A DNA stretch of 64,000 nt from positions 9,742,106 through 9,806,105 of the forward strand of contig NC_079518.1 of NCBI RefSeq assembly GCF_000801105.2. Direction: 5' to 3'. The translations under genes were made by a program, and so were the position numbers. Positions within the stretch are counted from its first letter, which is position 1. Each line of letters opens with the position of its first letter. The notes below the pieces were generated by a model. That model ran no database searches. It was given only the letters and a program-made list of their open reading frames with translations, and had not been told where the DNA came from. The stretch comes from Raphanus sativus. Lineage: Eukaryota > Streptophyta > Magnoliopsida > Brassicales > Brassicaceae. Below are positions 24,210 to 35,821 of this stretch, in pieces.

Positions 24210-27200
24210 TATACCATTAGTACAAATAAAAGATTTAAAATGAAAGCAAATATCTATACGGTCACGGATCAAGTTCTAGAAATAAACAACAACAACGTTA
24301 AATTATTTTTCTTGAACAAATTTATTTTGATAAAAATTATAGTTCTAAATATGTTTATATATTTTATGTATTTATAAATTTATTTTATTTGGGATGCTAA
24401 GATTTAAGAATTGGAAAAAAATGTGATTCACTTCTATATTATTTTAATTAAAAATTTAATATTTTATATAATAATATTTTATTAACTTTTTAATTTTAAT
24501 TTTTATTATAACTGCAAAAGTTAATTTTCAATCTGGATTTATGTGTAAATATTAAAAATTCATCATTTAATATAAGCAAAAAACTAAAAACAGAAAATAA
24601 ATACCCGCCCGGTCGGGCGGGTCAAGGTCTAGTATAATCTATTAAAACTGAAGTACAAATTTGAATTAGCCCTAAGTATTCCTCAATAATTACAATTATA
24701 TGCCATTGAGTTAATTAACCTAATAAATATTATTTATTTTGGAAGTAACTGATATAATCAATGTCATTATTGCTTGAGTTCGAATTAATACTAGCTAGAT
24801 TTTAGCTTCCAAATCTAAACCAATTAATATATAGCTATATACTAATATTACGAAAACCAAAATCTATTATTGGTAAGCCTTTGAATATAAATGAGCATTA
24901 ACTATCTTAACAAAATATTCCTAAAAAGTAGACAATCAATTATTTATCTAAATAATTCCTAAAATATGTAATTTGGTGTTTGAAATTGTGTTTTGTATTG
25001 TATTTTTCATATATATATTGAAAACATCTTTTATAATGGAAAATATTTTAGTAAAATCAATTTTTGAATATATGTATTTTTGAATCAATTTTTGATATAA
25101 ATTAATTTTAAATTATTATTTTGATATGAAAGATGTATATAAAATTTTAATTATTTTATTATTATTTCCAAATAGCATTATATTTCTTTTTCATACTGTT
25201 TTTCATGTTTCCAAACAATTCCCAAAATTACTTATGTTTTGATAATATAGATAAGATAGATATAATTTTATTTTTCATCAAGGTAGATATTATTTATTAG
25301 TTGATTTCGGAAAAAAATAATTTAAAACATAAAATTAGCTTATTCTCTAATTTTGCCTCATGCATATATGTTTACATAAAAGTGTATTAGGTGAATCACA
25401 ATATATCTAAAGTCTAAACTATATAAAATTTAAATATTAATAATACAATAATAATATTAAATAAAATTTAAACAAACAAAACAAAAATAATTAAATACTA
25501 AATTGTATTACTAATCATTTATGTATATCTAAAACAACTACTTTTATTATCATATAAATAGAAAAAGAAACAAAAGGACAACTTAGTGTTTCCTAGATGA
25601 AATGCAATAGTTCAACTAATTCTGAGTTTGAAGTTTTCGGTGTTAAAAAAATATACAGAAAAAAACAAAACAACATACAATTAAAATAAAAATCCAACTA
25701 CAAACACCGTTGATTATTCTAGACAATATTTTGACTGTTAAGACAATAAACAAAAATAATGTCAATCAAGTTTGCTATAATATTAGTGTGTTAAAATATA
25801 AGTTAAACAAATATTTAATATTGGATATTATAAACATTAAATAAAAACCCGTGCCGACGCACGGGTCAAAATCTAGTTGAAGTTTCATTTTGTAGATGCC
25901 TTTTTTTATTCCTTAAATTATTGAGTTCTGGCTAATAGGAGTCATTGTCAGGTATCCTGACGATGTCCATGATCGTCCGTGGTCTGCATTCTCTAGTGAG
26001 GACTTGAAGATAATAAACAACAACACTGGCATTACAGAAAGTTCTAATCCTTACGACCTGCCGCTAGCCGCAATTATGACGGCTGCCATACCAACTAATG
26101 CCAGTTCACCTTTGAGCATTACCTGGACTACAAATTCAACAGACCAGTTCCACGTCTACCTTCACTTTCTTGAACTACTAGCTTTGCGAGCCAACGAAAG
26201 TAGGATGTTTGACATTGTGGTTAACGGAGACATTACTTCATCAGCTTACAGTCCTTCGGATTCAATAGTAGATACAGTATCCAACAAAGTACCTTTAAAC
26301 TGCAATAATTCAGAATGCAGCTTGGAACTGAGAAAAACTGACGATTCAACTCTTCCACCTCTACTTAGCGCCATAGAGATTTTCACGGTACTTAAGATTT
26401 TAGAATCAGCAACATATGAAGATGACGGTAAGCCAAATAGCTTTTATATTATGTTTAATATCAGACTCCTTTTATTTATTTATTTACATCATATGCTGGT
26501 TCCTGTCATTTGTTGAATTCTATTTCAGTTATTGCGTTTGAGACGATCCTAGCTGCTTATGCATTAAGCAACGGGAGTGGAGATCCATGCGTCCCTAAAC
26601 CATCCCAATATCTCAAATGCAGTAACAACACTGATTCGTCTGTACCACTGAGAATCATTTCCTTGTACGTCTACTCTTTCACACTACCCATTAAATATTA
26701 AACTTATGAGTATCTACACGGTCCTATTAAGATATATCTTGAGCTTGAAGCGAGTTTCTCATTGTGCAACCAGAAATTTATCCTCAATTGGACTATCCGG
26801 TGTCATATCACCTACCATTCAAAATCTAACCGATCTTAAAGTGCTGTAAGTATCGTCTCTCCTATGTGTGTTTACTATGACAAAAATGTACATGTTGAAA
26901 CGTGATTCAAACATGGAATCAATGGGAAATTGGGAATGTGAATAAGGTACTATATTTTATTTCTTGGTTTATTGCTTAGTCAATTTGGGGGTTAAAACTG
27001 CGCCTAACTATAAAGAATAACTAGATTTTGACCCGCGCTTCGAAAGCGCGGATATTATTTTTCACTTTTATAAAATATATTATTTGTTTGTAATTATTGA
27101 ATTTATTTATTTTAATAAAATTTTCTTTATAATAAATTCGACACATAGAGTGTCTCTGATAAACTATGTATTTCTTTAGTTTTGTTTTATTCGCTCTTTA

Positions 27201-30200
27201 ATCAACATATTTATTTGACTTGTTGTTAAAATAAATGATTATAGACTTTGAGCTCTGCACCTCCGCGGATGTATATTTTAAAAATATGATGATATTTGTT
27301 TTTCATGTAATTATTAGGGTTTGGCAAAATGAATCCGAGGAACAGAACTGATATCAATTCGTAAATATAGTACCAAACCTAAACATAAATTGATTAAATA
27401 TTCGAATTATTCAAAATTTTGTTAGTTAGAGAACCGAATTAGATCTGAACCGAAGTATTCGTGTACCTGAATTTATCTAAAAATAGATTTATATACTTAT
27501 ATATTAATTATTTTTATATTTAACGTATATAAAACATCAAGAATGATACTTTTAAATTGGTTTAAAATACTTGAAAATATATATAGATAGTCAAAAACAA
27601 ATATCTGAAATAGTTAAAGTATACTCAAATCACCAAAAATACTTAAAATAATTATTGATTTCGTATCCAAAATTTTAAATCAAACCAATTGATATGTTAA
27701 GTTTAGGTATTCTGACAGATGTTATTTAAATTTATAGGTAATATATTACTTTATTTATAGATTTTGAGAAATTTAAAATATATAGTGATTTAAAACTTTA
27801 AAAATAATTTAAATAGGTTATCCAAACTCAAACCAAACCCGCAAAGATCCGAAACAAACTCAAACAAAAATTTAGAAACATCCTAATAGGACTGAAATCT
27901 TTGACCCCAAAAACCCGAAACGCAAACCGATCAGAACCAAACCCGTATGGATGTCTGAAAACCCATCCTTAGTCATTATTATATATCGTATAATTTCATC
28001 ATATAATTAATCGTATTTTATATGTACCATCATATAAGTAATCATATAATTAATAATATTTAATACGTATCATCATATAAATAATTACATATATTATATT
28101 TTAAAAACTTAATATGAAATATAAAAACCATAATTTGAGTTGGTATTTCAAATTGGGTTTTGTATTGTATTTTTCTTATATATATTGACAACATTCTTTT
28201 ATAATGGACTTAATAACTTAAGCCCATTAATTTTTCTGTTTAATACTACTATCTTTGTTTCCAAACAAATTTTTTTTTTTTTAAAAGACTACAATCCATG
28301 TTTCCAAACATACCAAAATTTTTAAAAACTCTTATCCAAGTATCCAAACACACCGAAATTGTACTTCAGCTTTAATAAGATAGATGAGTAGGGGGTTAAT
28401 GAATTCATTTTCATATATGCTTGTCTTTTAGTGCTAATCATCTAAAAAGATCATCAGAGAATAAAAAATATTATTCAGTAAAGTCATCTTCTCTATTTTA
28501 TGTATGTTCTCTGTTCAAATAGACTTTGTCTCTTTCCAACAAACTGTTCTATCATAGTATATTTCTGCTATTGTTAGGGACTTGTCACGTAACAAGTTGA
28601 CCGGAGGACTTCCCGATTTTCTATCCAACATGGTAGCCTTGTCATTCATGTAAGTGATCACTCAAAAACATGTATACGCCATTTTCTTCTAGATATCCTG
28701 CTAATCTTGACGGGATTCTCCTCTTCCATAACAGAGACTTAAGCTATAATAGTTTAAGTGGTCCAGTTTCGCAAGCTCTTCTTAATAGTCAAAAGGAAAG
28801 AGGACTGGTCTTAAAGTAAAGTTCTCTTGTAACTTCTTACTGATTCCTTAATCTAACCAAATTATGTATTGTGTTATAAGTAAATGATGAAAAGATTATG
28901 TTATGTAGGCTTCAGGGAAACCCAAAACTTAATGTGAATACTACATCTAAAAAGGAATTTCCAGTAGCAGTTGTAGCGTCAGTCGCTTCCGTTGCCATTG
29001 TCCTGGTAGTGCTTGTTGTGCTTTACATTTGCCTGGGAAAAAGGTGGTCAAAAAGAGAAGGTAGGGTTGTTGCAGCAAATTAATCAACCTAGGGACTTGA
29101 TTAAAGTACCATAAAAATTACTTGTTGAATCATTTCTTGCAGCTCTACGCCCCGCAATCGAAACAACAAAGAGAAGGTTTACTTATTCAGAGGTTTTGGG
29201 AATGACAAATAATTTCCAGAAGATTCTTGGTGAAGGAGGTTTCGGGATCATCTATCACGGTTATCTGAACGATGTTGAGCAAGTAGCTGTTAAAGTATTA
29301 TCTGAATCATCATCTCAAGGATATAAGCAGTTCAAGGCTGAGGTATCTTGAATATATCATCCTCAAAAATATGCCTACCGAGCGATCAATCTTATTAAAT
29401 CACTCTCAATGGATTGTTAATTATGTTTTGCATTTGTTCAATATCGGTTGCTAGGTGGAACTTTTAATGAGAGTTCATCATAATAATTTAGTGAACCTTG
29501 CTGGATACTGTGATGAAAGAAATCATTTGGCATTGGTATACGAGTTCATGGAAAATAGAGACTTAAAAGAGCATCTCTCAGGTAAAAAAAAGTCTATCAC
29601 CTATATACTTGTATGTATATATTGTTTCAGTGTTGATAAATGATAAAATGTCCTGGTGGATGCAGGAAAAGAAGGCTACTCATTCTTGGACTGGCCATCT
29701 AGACTACGAATAGCTGCAGAGGCTGCACTTGGTTTGTGTTTTTGTCAAAATCCATCTTAAAAGATCACACTCAAGATGTGTCCTTATTACCTTGAAGTCT
29801 TGACTTTCCACCAACTTTGTTAATAACTAATCATATTACTCTTAGGATTGGAATACTTGCATACCGGATGCAAACCACCTATGATTCATAGAGATGTCAA
29901 GAGCACAAATATATTGTTAAATGGAGACTTTCAGGCAAAACTTGGTGATTTTGGGCTTTCAAGATCTTTCCCTGTTGGGAGCGAAACTCATGTGTCGACA
30001 GTTGTTGTCGGAACTCCTGGATTCCTTGATCCAGAGTAAGCATTGTTTGTTTCATGTCATTGACTTCCTAGGCTTATCTTACTTCTTTAGTTATCACAAA
30101 ATTTTACTAACCATATTATTGCAGATATTTCCAAACACAACGGTTGTCCGAGAAGAGTGATGTCTACAGTTTCGGTATTGTATTATTAGAAATCATCACA

Positions 30201-30527
30201 AACCAACTCGTCATCGATCCAACCCGCGAGAGGCCTCATATAGGAGAATGGGTGAAGTGTATGCTCTCTATAGGAGATATCGAAAGTATAATGGACCCAA
30301 ACCTCAAAGGGAGTTATGACTCTAGCTCTGCCTGGAAAATTGTTGAACTGGCAATGTCCTGTACGATACCTTATTCAGAAAAAAGACCAAACATGGCTCA
30401 AATTGTTCATGAACTAAACGAGTGTCTAATACACGAGAACTTAAAAAGGGGAAGGACTCAAGATATGCGCTCAAAGAGTTATAGTGAAGTGAGCACAGCC
30501 ACCCAAATGGCTCCTATGGCACGTTAA
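15377..30527 (+). CDS. Malectin-like LRR receptor kinase, intact, with giant introns
   Basis: Thirteen exons, join(15377..15455,19921..20500,25952..26427,26529..26664,26774..26845,28578..28649,28735..28815,28909..29060,29143..29342,29455..29581,29666..29731,29846..30035,30125..30527), total 2634 nt and 877 residues, every phase consistent. Exon 1 encodes a signal peptide ([20 protein letters not shown]) ending QEQE|G, and exon 2 continues GFISLDCG, the canonical start of the malectin-like ectodomain. GDPC is at 396-399, then about three leucine-rich repeats from 72-72-81-nt exons, a transmembrane helix near 517-541, and a kinase with glycine loop [11 protein letters not shown] (579-589), K600, HRDVKSTN (D697, RD type) and DFG (715-717). 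This is LRR-RLK subfamily I, plasma-membrane receptors often linked to defence or symbiosis; the ligand is unknown. Introns 1, 2 and 5 are 4465, 5451 and 1732 bp because of Helitrons; the others are about 80-113 bp. The Arabidopsis gene order lacks it here. Confidence 0.88.
15820..18771 (-). mobile_element. Helitron-like element with internal tandem duplications, in intron 1
   Basis: The left edge is CTAG (15820-15823) after A. The right edge, read on the minus strand, begins TCTCCCTATATATTAAATGAG and is followed by T, so the A|T insertion rule holds. The CTAG end lacks an obvious hairpin, so this terminus is weaker than the others. Inside, a unit of roughly 720 bp is duplicated in direct orientation (about 16235-16947 and 16966-17692), sharing TATATATCAGAAAATCATAT and TGACACGTCATCAGAA. 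Two further copies of the 5'-terminal part lie near 18160-18260 and 18650-18771. No helicase frame. Confidence 0.5.
17486..17519. repeat. AT dinucleotide microsatellite
   Basis: A nearly pure TA run inside intron 1 of the receptor kinase. Similar runs occur at about 24178-24203 and 60899-60927. Confidence 0.8.
21492..22195 (+). mobile_element. Non-autonomous Helitron in intron 2
   Basis: The 5' end TCTATACTATTAAAGTACAAG follows A at 21491. The 3' end has the palindrome CCCGCGC-TTTGAAA-GCGCGGG (22164-22184), then TCAAAATCTAG, followed by T at 22196. These are the TC start, terminal hairpin, CTAG end and A|T target of crucifer Helitrons. 704 bp, no coding sequence. Confidence 0.85.
22383..22862 (+). 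mobile_element. Helitron 5' fragment
   Basis: Begins TCTATACTATTAAAAGGG, a good Helitron 5' terminus, but no CTAG hairpin end appears before the next Helitron start near 22863. It is either truncated, or shares the 3' end at 23589 with the next element inserted within it. Confidence 0.5.
22863..23589 (+). mobile_element. Non-autonomous Helitron, first of a head-to-tail trio
   Basis: The start ATATACTATTAAAGCATATG is a slightly decayed 5' terminus. The end carries the imperfect hairpin CCCGTCC-TTTTTAA-GGGCGGG (23558-23579) and TCAAAATCTAG ending at 23589. The next Helitron begins at the following base. Confidence 0.65.
23590..24632 (+). mobile_element. Non-autonomous Helitron, second of a head-to-tail trio
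   Basis: Starts TCTATATTATTAAAATAG directly after the CTAG of the previous element. Ends with hairpin CCCGCCCGGTCGGGCGGG (24604-24621) and GTCAAGGTCTAG. 1043 bp, AT-rich, no coding sequence. Confidence 0.75.
24633..25876 (+). mobile_element. Non-autonomous Helitron, third of a head-to-tail trio
   Basis: Starts TATAATCTATTAAAACTGAAG immediately after the preceding CTAG. Ends with hairpin CCCGTGCCGACGCACGGG (25848-25865) and TCAAAATCTAG, followed by T. The end lies 75 bp before the exon 3 acceptor of the receptor kinase. Confidence 0.7.
27021..28384 (-). mobile_element. Non-autonomous Helitron in intron 5
   Basis: Left edge A|CTAGATTTTGACCCGCG with the hairpin CGCGCTTCGAAAGCGCG. The right edge on the minus strand reads TCTATCTTATTAAAGCTGAAG, followed on the plus strand by T at 28385. 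1364 bp. Its left 130 bp resemble the Helitron fragment at 53534, so both belong to one family. The interior from about 27310 to 27970 has the ACCGAAC/AAACCC-rich composition of another nested repeat. Confidence 0.82.
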
Positions 30528-30665
30528 CTTGTTTATGTTTAATCTCCATTCCATGCTTGTATCTTTTCTTTTCTTATTTTTCTCGTCCTTATTAGGGATT
30601 GCTCACAAACCCTAGTTTCATATTTGTTGTTGGGCAATTGTCCTAAATACACATTTTCTATGGCT

Positions 30666-30948
30666 TGTTGATAAGCTTGAAAGATTAGCTTAAGATATAA
30701 GCTATCCTAATCCTAATGTTGTTATGAAAGTCTATCATGTAATGGGATTAGGAAATATTGTAAGTGTTATCTTTAGTAGGTTTAGGAAGTTGTCTTAGCC
30801 TATATAAAGCATTGTAAGTTGTAAGGAATAATCACGGATTGTGTGATTGTTTGAGAGCTTAGTTTTGAGTGATTTTCTAAGCTATTGAAAGTGGTGAATA
30901 AGAAACCTTGTTTCTTATACTTGTGTTCTTGAGTTCTTGAGTTCTATA
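30666..30948 (+). repeat. Copia 5' LTR
   Basis: Contains a TATA box CTATATAAAG (30800-30809), the likely start of the genomic RNA. Identical to the 3' LTR along all 283 bases by eye. Confidence 0.95.
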
Positions 30949-31005
30949 ATTGGTATCAGAGCCATAAGGAAACTTGACCTTTGATTACGAGATCTAATAT
31001 TCATC

Positions 31006-34000
31006 ATGGGAGATATAAAAGAAGTGAAGAACGAAGTCGAGCTGAGCAACAAAGATGTCGGATCTTCAAACATCAAACTTCCGATGCTTAACGCTACTAA
31101 CTATACTGTCTGGGCTATGAAGATGACAATTGTTCTCAAAGTTAATGATGTCTGGGAAACCATTGAAGATGGAAGCAAACATGTGAAGAAAAATTACATG
31201 GCTATAGCACTAATATTTCAATCTATTCCAGAAGCTCTAACCTTGCAAGTAGGTAATCTAGACACAGCTAAAGCTGTTTGGGAAGCAATAAAATCAAGGC
31301 ATGTAGGAGCAGAACGAGTAAGGGAAGCACGCTTGAGCACTCTGATGACAGAATTTGAGAAACTTAAGATGAAGGAAGGAGACAGTATCGATAGCTTCGT
31401 GGGCAAGTTAACTGAAATCTCTTCAAAGTGTGCGTCACTTGGCGAGACTATAGATGAACCTAAACTTGTGAAACGTTTCTTAAAAGGTTTACCTAGAAAA
31501 AGGTATATCTTTATAGTTGCCTCCATTGAGCAGATGCTAAATCTTAATGAGACTAGCTTTGAAGACATAATCGGAAGGTTGAAAGCATATGAGGAAAGAA
31601 TAAACGAAGAAGATGAAGAAGAACAGAGTGATGATCGAGGAAAACTTATGTACGCCAGTAATGAGCAATATCAAGAAAACTATGGAAGAGGAAGAGGACG
31701 TGGCACACGAGGAGTTTCAAGAGGAGGAAGAGGCCGAGGTCGAACTGGATATCATGCCCAAAGAGAGGCTTACAAACAGGGTCAGTACGGAGCAAAAGAT
31801 AAAAGCCACATTACCTGTTTCTCTTGTGACAAAACTGGTCACTACGCCTCTGAGTGTCCCGATGCAAAACTGAAGTTACAAGAAACTGTGGAGAAGAAAG
31901 AAGATGATACACAAGTGGCAGATGATTTATTAATGCATGAGCTAGTATACTTGAATGAGAAGAAGGTGAAACCGAGTGTGTTCGAAAACGAAGAAGATAT
32001 GGAAAACGTGTGGTACCTTGACAATGGAGCTAGTAACCACATGAGTGGAAATCGAAGATTGTTTCACGTATTGGATGACAATATCACAGGAGTAGTGCGC
32101 TTTGGGGATGACTCTCGGATCGATATAAGAGGAAAAGGATCAGTTAGGTTTATCTTAACTAATGGCGAGAAGAAAACTCTGACTAATGTGTATTACATAC
32201 CTGGTTTGAGAAGCAACATTGTTAGCTTAGGCCAAGCTACAGAGAGTGGGTGCGAGATAAGGATGAAGGACGATATATTGACATTACTGGATAAGAAAGG
32301 AGCATTGATCATCAAAACGGCAAGAGCTAAGAACCGACTCTACAAAGTTGTGTTGCAGACTGATACGATTGACTGCTTACATGCTGAAACATCTAATGAA
32401 TCATCAAGATGGCACGCTAGAATGGGTCATGTTAACTCTGAGACGATGAAGAGAATGATAAGTAAAGAGTTGGTCACTGGATTACCGAATATAACAGTAA
32501 AACATGAGACTTGTGTGTCGTGTTTGCTTGGGAAGCAATCAAGGAAACCTTTTCCTCAGACTACTTCTTTTCGAGCAACAAGACCCCTTGAACTAGTGCA
32601 CGGTGATCTATGTGGCCCTATTACTCCTCGGACTGCAGGACAGAAACGATACGTGTTCGTACTAATCGACGACTTCTCTAGATACATGTGGACCATATTA
32701 CTCACAGAGAAAAGTGAAGCTTTTATGAAGTTTAAAGCTTTCAAGGAAACTGCAGAACGAGAAACTCAAATGAAAATAAATGTCTTCCGATCAGACAGAG
32801 GAGGTGAATTCTGCTCTCACGAGTTTGATAACTACTGTAAGAAGCATGGGATTAATAGACACACGACAGCACCATACTCTCCACAACAAAACGGAGTTGT
32901 TGAGCGACGAAATCGTACTTTGCTCGAGATGACAAGAAGCCTTCTGAAACACATGGGAGTACCTAATGAGTTTTGGGGAGAAGCTGTTAGACACGCTACA
33001 TATTTGATTAACCGGATTGCAACTAGATCTTTGCACGAACAGACTCCATACGAAACCTTAAGAAACAAGAAACCGAATGTTGCTCATCTTAAGGTATTTG
33101 GTTGTGTCTGTTATGCAAGAACAGAGGTGGCTGGAAGAAAGAAGCTTGATGACCGTTCAAGGATCCTTGTACACTTAGGAACCGAACCTGGTTCTAAAGC
33201 GTACCGGTTATTGGATCCTTTAACCAAGAAAATAGTTGTGAGTCGTGATGTGCAATTCGACGAGGAAAAACGATGGAACTGGAACGATAAAGATAACGCA
33301 AGACCAGAACAGAGTTCGTTTGACTTAATACCAGTAAAGGGTATTTACGATCAAACACGAGATGAAAGAGAGAATGAAGTAGTCGAAGTGGAAGCTTTGG
33401 ATGACGAAGAAGACAACTCTGTTCTGGACGAAGAAGACGACTCTGTTTCAGAAACAGAGCAAGGTAACGTGAGAAGATCAACCCGAGTAAGCACAAAGCC
33501 CACTTATTTGGAGGATTATGTCTTGATAGCGGAAGTGGAGAGTGAGAGACTGCTCATGGTTATTAACAATGAACCATGGGACTATAGCGAAGCAAAGAGA
33601 CACAAAGTATGGATAGATGCATGCGTAGAGGAGCTAAAGTCAATCGAGAAGAACAGAACATGGGAGCTAGTTGATTTGCCGAAAGGATTTAAAGCCATTG
33701 GACTCAAGTGGGTGTTCAAGGTTAAGAGGAATGCCGATGGAAGCATAAGCAAGTTCAAAGCACGTCTAGTAGCTAAAGGATATGTTCAAAGACACGGTAT
33801 TGACTATGATGAAGTCTTCGCACCGGTAGCTCGTATCGAGACAATTCGTTTGATTATTGCTATTGCTGCATCAAGAGAATGGGAGATTCATCATCTCGAT
33901 GTAAAGACTGCTTTCTTACATGGAGAACTGAGAGAAGAAGTGTACGTTTCACAGCCTGAAGGTTTTGAAGTCAAAGGAAAAGAGCATATGGTTTACAAAT

Positions 34001-35154
34001 TGCATAAAGCGTTGTATGGTCTTAAACAAGCTCCGAGAGCATGGAATGTCAAGCTGAACCGAATCCTTCACGATCTTGGTTTCACTCGTTGCTACAAGGA
34101 GCCATCACTTTACCGAAAACAAGAGAAGAATGATCTTCTACTTGTATGTGTCTATGTCGATGACTTACTAGTTACAGGTTCGTCAATGCGATTGATCAAG
34201 GTGTTTAAGAATGAGATGGCACTAAAGTTCGAGATGAGCGATCTTGGAAGACTAACGTACTATCTAGGCATTGAGGTTTGTCAAACAAACAAAGGTATCG
34301 TGCTGTCTCAAGATGGCTATGCTAGGAAGATACTCGAAGAAGTTGGAATGCAGAACTGCAACTCTACTCTCATACCGATGGAAGTAAACACGAAGCTTGG
34401 AAAGTCACCAGAGGAGAAAACTATTGATGAAACAGAGTATAGAAGAACCATCGGCTGTCTCAGATATCTGCTACACACGAGGCCAGATCTATCATATGCA
34501 GTGGGAGTGTTGAGCAGATACATGAAAGAGCCTAAGGAGTCTCATGGAGCCGCACTTAAAGTCGTACTAAGATACTTGAAAGGGTCTACTTCTCTTGGTC
34601 TATGTTTTGCGAAACAAGAAGAACAGAAACTGATTGGTTTTAGTGATAGTTCTCATAACGTGGATGTTGATGATGGCAAGAGCACAACAGGGCACATTTT
34701 TTATTTCGGAAACAGCCCTATAACGTGGTGTTCTCAGAAGCAAGAGATTGTGGCGTTGAGTTCTTGTGAAGCAGAGTTTATGGCTGCTACTGAAGCTGCT
34801 AAACAGGCTATCTGGCTCCAAGAACTCTTAAGTGAGGTTATGGGAGATGAATGCACGAAGGTTGTGTTACGAGTAGACAACAAATCCGCAATTGCCTTAT
34901 CTAAAAATCCGGTGTTCCATGGTCGAAGTAAGCACATCCACCGAAGGTTTCATTTTATTAGAGAGTGCATTGAAAACGAGCAAATAGAAGTAGAGTATGT
35001 TTCAGGCAATGAGCAGAGAGCCGACATTCTCACTAAGTCTCTTAGTCGAGTTCGGTTCAAGGAGTTAAGAGAGTTGATTGGAGTGCAAGTGGTATGTGAA
35101 GAATATGTCAAGCTTAAGAGGGAGAATGTTGATAAGCTTGAAAGATTAGCTTAA
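31006..35154 (+). CDS. Copia gag-pol polyprotein, uninterrupted
   Basis: A 1382-residue polyprotein in copia order. Gag (UBN2-like) covers about residues 20-230, followed by an Arg/Gly-rich stretch and a zinc knuckle [14 protein letters not shown] from residue 271. The protease site is WYLDNGAS at 336-343, with DNG where DSG is usual. The integrase has an HHCC region from H470 and catalytic D534, D597 and E633, the last two spaced as D-35-E. Reverse transcriptase has [10 protein letters not shown] and YVDD (1050-1053), and RNase H includes SSCEAEF and DNKSAIAL. The stop codon lies inside the 3' LTR, so the last eight residues are LTR-encoded. No frameshift or stop, so the product may be functional. 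The protein is made from the genomic RNA and cleaved to assemble cytoplasmic particles and integrate cDNA. Confidence 0.97.
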   Translation: MGDIKEVKNEVELSNKDVGSSNIKLPMLNATNYTVWAMKMTIVLKVNDVWETIEDGSKHVKKNYMAIALIFQSIPEALTLQVGNLDTAKAVWEAIKSRHVGAERVREARLSTLMTEFEKLKMKEGDSIDSFVGKLTEISSKCASLGETIDEPKLVKRFLKGLPRKRYIFIVASIEQMLNLNETSFEDIIGRLKAYEERINEEDEEEQSDDRGKLMYASNEQYQENYGRGRGRGTRGVSRGGRGRGRTGYHAQREAYKQGQYGAKDKSHITCFSCDKTGHYASECPDAKLKLQETVEKKEDDTQVADDLLMHELVYLNEKKVKPSVFENEEDMENVWYLDNGASNHMSGNRRLFHVLDDNITGVVRFGDDSRIDIRGKGSVRFILTNGEKKTLTNVYYIPGLRSNIVSLGQATESGCEIRMKDDILTLLDKKGALIIKTARAKNRLYKVVLQTDTIDCLHAETSNESSRWHARMGHVNSETMKRMISKELVTGLPNITVKHETCVSCLLGKQSRKPFPQTTSFRATRPLELVHGDLCGPITPRTAGQKRYVFVLIDDFSRYMWTILLTEKSEAFMKFKAFKETAERETQMKINVFRSDRGGEFCSHEFDNYCKKHGINRHTTAPYSPQQNGVVERRNRTLLEMTRSLLKHMGVPNEFWGEAVRHATYLINRIATRSLHEQTPYETLRNKKPNVAHLKVFGCVCYARTEVAGRKKLDDRSRILVHLGTEPGSKAYRLLDPLTKKIVVSRDVQFDEEKRWNWNDKDNARPEQSSFDLIPVKGIYDQTRDERENEVVEVEALDDEEDNSVLDEEDDSVSETEQGNVRRSTRVSTKPTYLEDYVLIAEVESERLLMVINNEPWDYSEAKRHKVWIDACVEELKSIEKNRTWELVDLPKGFKAIGLKWVFKVKRNADGSISKFKARLVAKGYVQRHGIDYDEVFAPVARIETIRLIIAIAASREWEIHHLDVKTAFLHGELREEVYVSQPEGFEVKGKEHMVYKLHKALYGLKQAPRAWNVKLNRILHDLGFTRCYKEPSLYRKQEKNDLLLVCVYVDDLLVTGSSMRLIKVFKNEMALKFEMSDLGRLTYYLGIEVCQTNKGIVLSQDGYARKILEEVGMQNCNSTLIPMEVNTKLGKSPEEKTIDETEYRRTIGCLRYLLHTRPDLSYAVGVLSRYMKEPKESHGAALKVVLRYLKGSTSLGLCFAKQEEQKLIGFSDSSHNVDVDDGKSTTGHIFYFGNSPITWCSQKQEIVALSSCEAEFMAATEAAKQAIWLQELLSEVMGDECTKVVLRVDNKSAIALSKNPVFHGRSKHIHRRFHFIRECIENEQIEVEYVSGNEQRADILTKSLSRVRFKELRELIGVQVVCEEYVKLKRENVDKLERLA

Positions 35155-35409
35155 GATATAAGCTATCCTAATCCTAATGTTGTTATGAAAGTCTATCATG
35201 TAATGGGATTAGGAAATATTGTAAGTGTTATCTTTAGTAGGTTTAGGAAGTTGTCTTAGCCTATATAAAGCATTGTAAGTTGTAAGGAATAATCACGGAT
35301 TGTGTGATTGTTTGAGAGCTTAGTTTTGAGTGATTTTCTAAGCTATTGAAAGTGGTGAATAAGAAACCTTGTTTCTTATACTTGTGTTCTTGAGTTCTTG
35401 AGTTCTATA
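35127..35409 (+). repeat. Copia 3' LTR
   Basis: Identical by eye to the 5' LTR. Its first 28 bases also encode the end of the polyprotein and its TAA stop. Confidence 0.95.
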
Positions 35410-35821
35410 GCTTTGTCGTAAAAATAGCACACCAATAAAATGACCAAAATGTTTTATTTAAGAGGTCAAAAAACATTTTATACTCTAAATACAGTATATG
35501 AAAAAATAAAAATAAATTAAAAAAGATAAAAATAATATTTTTATAGTTTTATATTATATGTTTTTAGATTCGAATTTTTTCAAATTTTTTTATTTTTGGA
35601 AATTTTTGGATTTTTTGAATTTTTTTTTCAAATTTTCTTTTTATAATTCGAAAATAAATTTTTGAAACTATTTTCATATTTTTATTTTTAAACTTTTAGT
35701 ATTTATTTTTATTTTATAAATTTTTAAAACTTAATCCCAAAACCTCCCTTAACTCTAAACTTAAAGTTTGAATTAGTTAATCCTATGAGTATAAATGTAA
35801 ATTAATCCCTTTAATGAAACA

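Larger units (their letters stand above)
30666..35409 (+). mobile_element. Complete Ty1/copia LTR retrotransposon
   Basis: The 4744-bp element has two LTRs of 283 bp (30666-30948, 35127-35409) that I read as identical. A primer-binding site TGGTATCAGAGCCA (30951-30964), complementary to initiator tRNA-Met, follows the 5' LTR. A purine tract AAGAGGGAGAA (35116-35126) precedes the 3' LTR. One ORF fills the interior. LTRs start TG but end TA or CTA rather than CA. Target duplication is imperfect: TGGCT before the element against TAGCT overlapping the last LTR bases, or a GCT shared with an offset. It lies 139 bp past the receptor-kinase stop codon, same strand. Confidence 0.96.

Noticed and set aside
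21492..25876. CRISPR-like array from repeated hairpin motifs
   Set aside because: The repeats are Helitron termini hundreds of bases apart in a plant genome, not short spaced repeats.
26510..26701. Separate small ORFs at 26004-26516, 26510-26701 and 28898-29643
   Set aside because: They are individual exons of the receptor kinase read into neighbouring introns.
31218..34937. Several minus-strand frames of 60-116 codons within the copia element
   Set aside because: All are antisense to the gag-pol frame and match no family.
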